Source: Desulfobulbaceae bacterium
Lineage (GTDB): Bacteria; Desulfobacterota; Desulfobulbia; Desulfobulbales; Desulfobulbaceae
Length of the DNA: 62,793 nt
NCBI GenBank assembly: GCA_003508005.1
Contig: DNUE01000036.1
Location: forward strand, 1 to 62,793
Direction of reading: 5' to 3'
In this document: positions 47,500 through 54,238 of the stretch, one piece after another
How positions within the stretch are numbered: position 1 is the stretch's first letter
Layout: each line of letters opens with the position of its first letter
Program-made: the position numbers and the translations under genes
Notes under the pieces: generated by a model
The model's input: only the letters and a program-made list of their open reading frames with translations
Database searches by the model: none
Told to the model about the DNA's origin: nothing

Positions 47500-47735
47500 C
47501 TGCCGGTGCGGCACTATGACCTGGTGCTTACCCTCTGCAATCATTTCAGCGAGACATGCCCCTTTTTCCGGGCAGGACGATGCACAAGGGATTCGATGAT
47601 CCGCCGCTCCTGGCATCACATGCAAGGAGTGAGGAAGATGCTTTGGCCCAGTAACGGAGGGTGCGCGACAAGATCCGCACCTTTGTTCTGACTCTGCCGG
47701 AGATCCTCCCGCCAGCAAATATTCCCGCAACATAA
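47500..47735 (+). pseudogene. Decayed arsenate reductase (LMW-PTP type) fragment
   Basis: LPVRHYDLVLTLCNHFSETCPFF is followed, after a frameshift near 47567, by HKGFDDPPLLASHARSEEDA, an in-frame TAA where the intact enzyme has Tyr, then RRVRDKIRTFVLTLPEIL. This parallels the second half of the intact ArsC at 62336 (LPVRQFDYVVTLCGHANETC, RGFDDPPQ). The catalytic first half is missing. With the acr3 remnant it marks a dead arsenic operon, while another arsC survives 15 kb away. Confidence 0.75.
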
Positions 47736-47800
47736 ATGAGGCGGCTCTCCTTTCCTGCTTAGCTGGTCCGCAGCTTCATTATCTCCCTCGTTTCAAAGTC

Positions 47801-47925
47801 GCAACAAGAGCTGCATCATTCATGTTGCACTTGTCCCTGCGCACCTGCGATTTGCCCAAAGGTCGATTCTGACAGTTCTGACAGGGTCTTATGTTGCAAT
47901 CACTTGCTGCAACATTTGTGTTGCA
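47801..47925 (+). promoter_or_regulatory. Cluster of TGTTGCA/TGCAACA motifs upstream of a sigma-54 promoter
   Basis: TGTTGCA at 47892-47898 faces TGCAACA at 47908-47914 (7-9-7 inverted repeat). Further TGTTGCA copies lie at 47919-47925 and 47823-47829, and GCAACA at 47801-47806. They lie 215-340 bases upstream of the sigma-54-like promoter at 48141, a normal enhancer distance. Another IR (CTAATCT-N18-AGATTAG, 47978-48009) lies between. The rest of the 47736-48188 gap shows no gene I trust. Confidence 0.5.
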
Positions 47926-48140
47926 TTTCAGGGTGGATGATCCTGAACAAATTTCTCCAGGGTTCCATATCATGACGCTAATCTGGATGAGAAACATATA
48001 TGAGATTAGTATGCGGAGGCGGGCTATCGTACAAAATCTTCGATAAATCAATAAATTGGAAAGGAAATCCATCGGTGCAGCAAGGATTTCGGAGCAAATA
48101 GGGTACCTATGAACAGTCACTATTTGGCCAGAGTTAGAAT

Positions 48141-48156
48141 TGGTACGGAATATGCT
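48141..48156 (+). promoter_or_regulatory. Sigma-54 promoter of the signalling operon
   Basis: TGGTACGGAATATGCT has the invariant GG and GC at correct spacing and differs from TGGCACGN4TTGCW at only two positions. Transcription would start near 48167, 22 bases before the first gene. An activator with GAFTGA is encoded at 57819. Confidence 0.68.
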
Positions 48157-48188
48157 TTAATCAAGCAAACGAAAGAGGGACAACAACC

Positions 48189-48653
48189 ATGAAATGCACT
48201 TTTCGGCCTCTGTCCATACTGCCGCTGACCTTTCTCCAGCTGATGCAGTCTGCTGATGCCTGGGCTCTTCAGCCCCATGGCGGAGGTGAGGGGTTGTATG
48301 TCCATCAAATGGCCCATTTTTTTTTCATGGTAACCCTGACCTATCTCTACCTTCATACCCGGCGCACCCAGGATCTGGTCAGCAGGGGATGGAGATACCT
48401 GCGAATTTTCTGCGTGCTGTTCTTTTTCTGGAACCTTATAGCGATAGTCGGCCACGAAACCGCCCAGCACCTTTCCCACGATGACTTTATCGATGCAGGG
48501 ACCTGGAGCGAACAGCTCGCCCTGCCCCTCACTTTTCTGAAGCTTGTCTATTATATCTCCAAAATGGATCACCTGATTTCCGTTCCCGCCCTGCTGGCCC
48601 TCTTTTTCAGCCTGAGGAGCTTTTACCTCGAAGCCAGGGAGGAGGAGGCATAA
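48189..48653 (+). CDS. Small His-rich membrane protein, unknown
   Basis: 154 residues. After an N-terminal signal-like helix, hydrophobic segments lie near 38-55, 68-88 and 130-148. Between them is a histidine-rich stretch, VGHETAQHLSHDD, with more His in QPHGGGEGLYVHQMAHFFF and SKMDHLISV. The family is not recognised. It overlaps the following kinase gene (last base shared) and is the first gene after the sigma-54 promoter. It may form a membrane sensor unit with that kinase; the histidines could ligate heme or metal (inference). Confidence 0.75.
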   Translation: MKCTFRPLSILPLTFLQLMQSADAWALQPHGGGEGLYVHQMAHFFFMVTLTYLYLHTRRTQDLVSRGWRYLRIFCVLFFFWNLIAIVGHETAQHLSHDDFIDAGTWSEQLALPLTFLKLVYYISKMDHLISVPALLALFFSLRSFYLEAREEEA

Positions 48654-50215
48654 TGAACGGCCTGTCACTTGCGCCAACCGTCATTGTCGATCTTGCGGGT
48701 TCAGGCGTTGTAATTTTTCTCTCTTTCACGTCTTTGCTCTACGCCAATTTATTGGTCAGGCTGCAGCCCAAGAATTTTATCTGGGGATTTCTTTTCTATT
48801 TCTGCTTTGCCATGGCCGCCTTTTCTATTTCCCGCGGCATCGGGCATATTCTCAGGATATTCCTGGTACTGAGAGGAGAGGAAGACATCTGGCAGCAGGT
48901 TTCTCCCTGGTCGGGTGGGTTCAATACGGTGTTCATGATTTCGGTGTCCTCGGCCATAATCTATTACCACAAGGGCCTGGAGGCATACAAAGCGGTTCGT
49001 TCCGAGGCGGAAAAATTGGCTAGGGCCAACCGAAAACTGGCTGAGTCGGCCGATGAACTGCAAAAAGTCAACACCTATCTCGAGGACATGGTCGAGGAGC
49101 GGACCCGGGAACTCTCCAAGTCGGAAAAAAAATTCCGTCATTTTTTCGAAAACTCCAAGGACATGGTCTATTTCTGCGATATCAACAGAAACATTACCGA
49201 TATCAACCAGAGCGGCCTGAATATGCTCGGGGTTGATTACCCTGCGGAGCAAATCAATCTTCTTTCCTATTTCAAAAATGACAGCGAAGTTAACCGGTAT
49301 ATTTTCGAGTTGCGTGAAAACGGCTTTGTCAGCGACTTCGAAATGGAGATCAAAGGCAGGGACGGTTCGGTCCGCCATATTCTTCTTTCGGCCAATGCCA
49401 TTTTTGACCAAAATGGCAACATGACCGGGTGCGAAGGCATTGCCAAGGACATGACCCGCCTGCGTACCATGACCGAACAGCTGATCCGCCAGGAAAAGAT
49501 GGCATCGGTCGGCCAGATGGCGGCGGGGGTGGCGCATGAGATCAACACCCCCCTGGGGGTCATCCTCGGCTATACCCAGTTGATGATGGATGATTTCGAT
49601 AAAAACAGCGAGGTCTACGCGAATCTGCAGATCATCGAGAGACAGTCCAAGGCCTGCCGCAAGATTGTCGCGGATCTGCTGAAATTTTCCCGTCAGACCG
49701 ACAGCGCCAGGGCGGAGGTGGACCTGAACGAATTAATCGAGGAAGTGCTGACGGTCAGTGAGCACAACCTCAATATCAACCATATCCAGGTTGTCCGCCG
49801 CTTTGCCCCTATATTGCCCAGGATCATCGGCGATGCGGAAAGACTGCGCCAGGTAATCATCAATCTGTTCAACAATTCCCACCAGGCAATGGCAGATGGC
49901 GGTGAAATACATATTACCACCAGGATGGATTCGTCTTCCGGCGAAATAGTTGCTTCCGTCCGTGACACCGGCACAGAGATTGCTGAGGAGATCAAACCCA
50001 AGATCTTTGATCCCTTTTTCACCACCAAGGAAGTTGGCCAGGGGACCGGACTCGGACTGTCCGTCACCTATGGGATCATCCGCGACCACGGCGGAAACAT
50101 ATCCGTGGAAAGCCCGGTACAGGACCCGCAAACGGGTCAGTATACGCAGGGAACCGCATTTTATATTCGGTTTCCCGCGGCCGTGGGGCAAAAGTTCATC
50201 AATGAGGAGAAATAG
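48653..50215 (+). CDS. Membrane PAS-domain sensor histidine kinase
   Basis: 520 residues: about three membrane helices (roughly 5-30, 40-70, 85-105), a coiled coil (about 110-155), a PAS domain (about 160-280; KKFRHFFENSKDMVYFCDI), HisKA with AAGVAHEINTPLGVILGYTQ (His near 294), and HATPase with NLFNNSHQA, GTGLGLS. The kinase should autophosphorylate and feed the receiver at 50221, which starts 5 bases downstream. Close coupling to the preceding membrane protein suggests a joint input. Confidence 0.9.
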   Translation: MNGLSLAPTVIVDLAGSGVVIFLSFTSLLYANLLVRLQPKNFIWGFLFYFCFAMAAFSISRGIGHILRIFLVLRGEEDIWQQVSPWSGGFNTVFMISVSSAIIYYHKGLEAYKAVRSEAEKLARANRKLAESADELQKVNTYLEDMVEERTRELSKSEKKFRHFFENSKDMVYFCDINRNITDINQSGLNMLGVDYPAEQINLLSYFKNDSEVNRYIFELRENGFVSDFEMEIKGRDGSVRHILLSANAIFDQNGNMTGCEGIAKDMTRLRTMTEQLIRQEKMASVGQMAAGVAHEINTPLGVILGYTQLMMDDFDKNSEVYANLQIIERQSKACRKIVADLLKFSRQTDSARAEVDLNELIEEVLTVSEHNLNINHIQVVRRFAPILPRIIGDAERLRQVIINLFNNSHQAMADGGEIHITTRMDSSSGEIVASVRDTGTEIAEEIKPKIFDPFFTTKEVGQGTGLGLSVTYGIIRDHGGNISVESPVQDPQTGQYTQGTAFYIRFPAAVGQKFINEEK

Positions 50216-50220
50216 GACAT

Positions 50221-50604
50221 ATGGCAGAGATAATCGCATTGGATGATGTGTACGATGCTGTGATTTTGATCAAGAAAATTCTGAACAAGAAGGGACATGT
50301 TGTCCACACCTTTACCGAGGAGGAAGAGGCTGTTGATTTTGTCAGGTCTCATGCGGTCGATCTGGCCATCCTGGACATCAAACTCAAGAAGATGAGCGGC
50401 ATTGAAGTCCTGGCGCAGATGAAAAAGATTCTGCCGGAAATCAGGGCCATTATCCTCACAGGGTATCCAACGGTGGAAACCGCACGGGAGGCCATCAGCC
50501 TCGGCGCGAACGAATATTGCGTCAAGCCCATCGACAAGGAAGAACTTGAGGAGAAAGTCAGCAGGGTTCTCGGCGAAGGGAACGGCGGGATCACGGCCGG
50601 CTGA
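50221..50604 (+). CDS. Stand-alone response-regulator receiver
   Basis: 127 residues, receiver fold only. It has the acidic pair LDD at the start, the phospho-acceptor in AILDIKLKKMSGIEVL (near residue 51), the Thr in ILTGYPTVE and the Lys in CVKPID. No output domain, so it must act by binding or passing phosphate, perhaps to the HisKA protein encoded 4 bases downstream or to the activator at 57819. Confidence 0.92.
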   Translation: MAEIIALDDVYDAVILIKKILNKKGHVVHTFTEEEEAVDFVRSHAVDLAILDIKLKKMSGIEVLAQMKKILPEIRAIILTGYPTVETAREAISLGANEYCVKPIDKEELEEKVSRVLGEGNGGITAG

Positions 50605-50608
50605 TGTC

Positions 50609-52279
50609 ATGACAGCAGGTATGGAAAGGGACAGGGAACAGGGGTACCTGGAAATCTTCCAGGAGGTCGCCAAGCTTATCAGCATGGTGCTTGACCCGCA
50701 GCAGGTCATGGACCTGGTCGTCCGCCGCCTGCCTGAATTGCTGGAGGTGGATGCCGCCACCATCAGGCTACTGGACGCCGGCACCAACACCTTTGTTCTG
50801 GGCGCGGCGCATGGTCTTTCCGACGAATATCTGGCCAGAGGGTTCATTGACTCCAGGGATGTCATGGAAATGATCATGAAGGGGAGGCCGGTGGCAAAAA
50901 CAGCCCTTGATGCGGATCCCCTCTATCAGCACAGCGCCGAGGCGGCCAGGGAGGGGATTAAAAGCGTCCTCTCCCTGCCCATCATCTTTCAGGATCACAT
51001 CATCGGCGTGATGCGCCTGCTGACCAGAAAAAACCGCTCCTTTACCGCCAGGGAAATATCCTTTTCCATGACCCTTGCCGAACAGATCGGGGTAGCCATC
51101 TCCAGCGGCCGGCTGTTCAAGGAGATGGAAAACCAGGTCGATTTTCTGAAGGAGGTGCATGAAATCTCGCGGTTGGTCAACTCAACCCTTGATCTCAATA
51201 CCATCCTGCAGACCATTGTAGACAGGCTTCCCGGAGTTATGGGGATGAAGGCCTGCACGATACGTCTCCTTCAGCCGGAAACCAATCAGCTGGAACTTGC
51301 GGCCGCATCAGGGCTGTCAGCCGAATACCTGCAACGGGGCAGCATCAGGAAGGAAGACTCTATTTTTCAGGCGCTGAAAGGAGAACCGGTGGCCGTGTAC
51401 GATGCCCCCAACGATCCGCGGGTTCAGTATCACGAAGCGATCTGCAAGGAAGGCATCAAAAGCATCCTGGCTGTTCCCATTAAGAAAGGTCCAGAAATTA
51501 TCGGGGTGCTTCGGCTGCTGACCACCGAACATCACTGCTTCACCGCCAGCGAGGTCATTTTTGCCACGGCGGTCGCCGAAGAGAGCGGCAGTGCCATCCT
51601 GAACGCCTTGACCTTTCAGAAAATAAACCTGCTTTTCAACCAGATCGAGGAAAACGAACTTTTTCTGCAGGCCATCATGGATTCCCTGCAGGACAGGATC
51701 ATCGTAGTGGACGGAAAAAAACGGGTAGTCATGGTCAACAGAGGCTTTGTGGAGCAGGAGAACCGGTCCGAACAGGCCCTTCTCGGACAGCCTTATGATT
51801 GCATCAGCCCTTGGGAAAAAGGAGAAGGACAGCCCTGTCCGATTGAACAGGTTCTTGCCACGGGCGAGATACTCGTCCGCACGGAGCGCCTCATGGTCAA
51901 CGACCAGCCTCTATGGCTGGAACGGAGCATTTTTCCAATTTTCGCCGATGCGGGCGGCGTCGAGTACGCCGTCGAGACCCTGCGCGACATAACCTCGCAG
52001 AAATCCCTGGAACAGGAAAGGATGGAACGGGAAAAAATGGCCGGAGTACTGGAAATGGCCGGCACGGTCGCGCATGAACTCAATTCTCCCTTGTTTGCGG
52101 CGCTGGGTACGGCTGAACTCCTGCGGGACGAGTTGGAGAAAGAGGAACAGCGCAAGGAAATGGATATCATCCTGCGCAATATGCGGTCAATGGGAGCCCT
52201 TACCAAAAAAATGGTGGCTATGACAGGTTTTGCCAGCAAGGAATATGTTGGTGATACCAGGATCATTGAATTTCATTAA
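50609..52279 (+). CDS. GAF-GAF-PAS protein with HisKA but no ATPase domain
   Basis: 556 residues. Two GAF domains (about 10-190 and 195-350; each with AATIRLLDAG/ACTIRLLQPE-type and SVLSLPI/SILAVPI motifs) precede a PAS-like domain (about 360-460) and a HisKA helix pair with TVAHELNSPLFAALG (His near 489). The protein ends in ASKEYVGDTRIIEFH, a stop, with no N, G1 or G2 box, so it cannot bind ATP as a kinase. It may be a phosphotransfer or a partner-activated protein. Starts at 50609 or 50621. Confidence 0.85.
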   Translation: MTAGMERDREQGYLEIFQEVAKLISMVLDPQQVMDLVVRRLPELLEVDAATIRLLDAGTNTFVLGAAHGLSDEYLARGFIDSRDVMEMIMKGRPVAKTALDADPLYQHSAEAAREGIKSVLSLPIIFQDHIIGVMRLLTRKNRSFTAREISFSMTLAEQIGVAISSGRLFKEMENQVDFLKEVHEISRLVNSTLDLNTILQTIVDRLPGVMGMKACTIRLLQPETNQLELAAASGLSAEYLQRGSIRKEDSIFQALKGEPVAVYDAPNDPRVQYHEAICKEGIKSILAVPIKKGPEIIGVLRLLTTEHHCFTASEVIFATAVAEESGSAILNALTFQKINLLFNQIEENELFLQAIMDSLQDRIIVVDGKKRVVMVNRGFVEQENRSEQALLGQPYDCISPWEKGEGQPCPIEQVLATGEILVRTERLMVNDQPLWLERSIFPIFADAGGVEYAVETLRDITSQKSLEQERMEREKMAGVLEMAGTVAHELNSPLFAALGTAELLRDELEKEEQRKEMDIILRNMRSMGALTKKMVAMTGFASKEYVGDTRIIEFH

Positions 52280-52388
52280 GTGTTTCAACGAGGAAGGAGG
52301 TGCCATGGTTTTACCAGCCTGAGTTCAAACAACTGAACGCGCGATTAATGTTTAATTAATGGTCCGTCTCACGAGGAGGAGAAAAAAT

Positions 52389-53591
52389 ATGAAAGAAAAA
52401 TTGAAATTGCTGAGGATGTTGTTTGTTTTGATGGTCTGCCTGCTTTTGTCTTCAGTCGCTTTTGCGCAGGACCAGGCTGCCCCGTCGCTGCAGATTGACA
52501 AAACCTTATTAAAGAACGGGGGGGTTATCAAGGTCACGGGCAAGGTCCCGGCCGGCCAGCAGGTCTATCTGGAGGTCTGGGCTGCCGACAAAGGTGTCCG
52601 CGCCAGCATGTTTGACAGCAAAAAGGATCCAAAGACGGGGGTGGTTCCCTACGTCTTTTATCAGACCTATGACATGCCCGCCTATTACAAGATCTTTGTT
52701 CCGGTCGATAAAGCGGATAAAATTGCCGAGCTGAAGAAGGCCGGGAAAAAATGGAGCTACTCCGAGGCCATCAAGGAACTTGGCGCCGAAGCCGCATACA
52801 ATGTTCCGGCCAAAATGAAGACCGACCGGTATAAGGCGACGCTCATGGCCAGTGTCATCGGCAGCCGGGGCAAGCTGCTGGAGCCGATGGACGACAAGGA
52901 AAACAAAAAACGGTCAATGCAGCTGGTCAAGGCCCGTTTCCGGGAAATCGACAAGGTTCTGGGCGCGGAAGTCACGGTCTCCCCTGACGGTGCTTTTTCC
53001 GCTGATATCAAGATCCGCGAAGGCCTTGCTCCCGGAAAATACAACATTGTCGCGGTCACCGACAACAAGGTGAAAAGCGCCCCCGCCGTCTTTGAAAACA
53101 GCATCTCTTTTCCCATGCTGTACCTGAAGACGGCCGGCACCAGCCAGAACATCCTGTGGCCTTTTCTGATTTGCCTGGTCATCTCCATCTTCGGCGTCCT
53201 GATGGGCGCGGGCGGCGGTTTTATCCTGAACCCAATCCTGGTCAGCCTGTTTCCGTTGCCGCATACCGTAGTGGCCGGCACGGTTACGCCAACTGTGCTC
53301 TTTTCCCAGGGCAGCGGGATATACAACTATTCAAAAATCAAGTTCATCAACTGGAAACTGGGCATCGCGATCGGCTGCTCCATGCTGCTGGGCGCCTTCA
53401 TCGGCCCCAAGCTGACCGAGCTCATTACTCTTGATCAGTTCAAGTTCGCTTTCGGCTGGATTCTGCTGGTGCTGGCAGGGTTGATGTACTGGCAGACCAC
53501 GGCCGGGTATCTGGCCAAGAACAAGAAAGAGCAGGCCATCCTGAAGGAATTCAAGAAACGGGCCGAAGAAGCCGCCAAGGCCAAACAATAA
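52389..53591 (+). CDS. TauE/SafE half-transporter with large periplasmic domain
   Basis: 400 residues: signal peptide (to about 26), an Ig-like periplasmic domain of about 210 residues (LQIDKTLLKNGGVIKVTG, VYLEVWAADKG), then four hydrophobic helices with the family motif GAGGGFILNPILV. TauE/SafE proteins normally carry two such repeats for sulfite, sulfoacetate or related anion export; here only one is present, the other being in the gene 10 bases downstream. GAGGAGGAG precedes the ATG at 52389. The extra domain may bind the exported anion. The ATG at 52359 is less favoured. Confidence 0.85.
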   Translation: MKEKLKLLRMLFVLMVCLLLSSVAFAQDQAAPSLQIDKTLLKNGGVIKVTGKVPAGQQVYLEVWAADKGVRASMFDSKKDPKTGVVPYVFYQTYDMPAYYKIFVPVDKADKIAELKKAGKKWSYSEAIKELGAEAAYNVPAKMKTDRYKATLMASVIGSRGKLLEPMDDKENKKRSMQLVKARFREIDKVLGAEVTVSPDGAFSADIKIREGLAPGKYNIVAVTDNKVKSAPAVFENSISFPMLYLKTAGTSQNILWPFLICLVISIFGVLMGAGGGFILNPILVSLFPLPHTVVAGTVTPTVLFSQGSGIYNYSKIKFINWKLGIAIGCSMLLGAFIGPKLTELITLDQFKFAFGWILLVLAGLMYWQTTAGYLAKNKKEQAILKEFKKRAEEAAKAKQ

Positions 53592-53601
53592 GAGAGGAGA
53601 A

Positions 53602-53997
53602 ATGACAATGAAAGTAAATTTCTGGGGTCAGGAATTTGAAGCGAATATGATTGTTGGCTGTATCGGCGGTTTTTTTATCGCGATTATGTCCTCCATGTTC
53701 GGTTTTGGCGGCGGCCCGTTCATGGTCCCTCTCATGACTGTCGGCCTGGGCCTGCCCATGTATATCGTGGTGGGCAGCTCCCTGCTCGCCATATTTTTCA
53801 GCACAACCATGAGTTCAATAAGGCATTTCCAGTTCGGCAATTTTGACCTTATCCTCTTCCTGTGCATGTTTCCCGCTGCCCTCCTGGGAGGATATATCGG
53901 TCCGCAGATAGCCAAACGGGTCAGCCCGATCATCGTCAAGAGGGTTGCCTGCGTTGGGCTTGTGCTTCTTGGCCTGAACCTGCTGGGTGTCTATTGA
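53602..53997 (+). CDS. TauE/SafE half-transporter, second half
   Basis: 131 residues with about four helices and the second family motif FGFGGGPFMVPLM. It supplies the repeat missing from the gene 10 bases upstream, so the two should form one heteromeric exporter. AGAGGAGAA precedes the start. A 17-bp hairpin follows after 42 bases. Confidence 0.87.
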   Translation: MTMKVNFWGQEFEANMIVGCIGGFFIAIMSSMFGFGGGPFMVPLMTVGLGLPMYIVVGSSLLAIFFSTTMSSIRHFQFGNFDLILFLCMFPAALLGGYIGPQIAKRVSPIIVKRVACVGLVLLGLNLLGVY

Positions 53998-54039
53998 TAC
54001 TGCGCCTCTCCTTGTTTTACCCCAGGGAGATGCAATATA

Positions 54040-54084
54040 ATAAGAACGTATCCGCACAGAGCATTCTTGCGGATACGTTCTTAT
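54040..54084. terminator. 17-bp inverted repeat after the exporter genes
   Basis: Arms ATAAGAACGTATCCGCA and its exact complement enclose an 11-base loop. No T-run follows, so it may be a factor-dependent or processing element, or a regulator site, separating the exporter genes from the three-gene operon at 54239. Confidence 0.5.
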
Positions 54085-54238
54085 CGCTTCTCGTCAAGGA
54101 AGCGTTGTCAGGAAAGGAGAAGTTCAACCCGCGGCCGAGATGCCCTGTCTGACTGCGGCAATGCCTAAAACAATACAAGCTTGCACGCTTCTCGGCCAGA
54201 GAAGCTCGATACGTTACGGCCCGATTGTGTGATTCTTC

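Noticed and set aside
47779..48120. 113-residue minus-strand frame in the promoter region
   Set aside because: Overlaps the TGTTGCA motif cluster, weak start, no family; likely chance.
52301..52322. Five-codon leader peptide after GGAGG (MVLPA) before the TauE gene
   Set aside because: Too short to support, and no attenuator structure follows.
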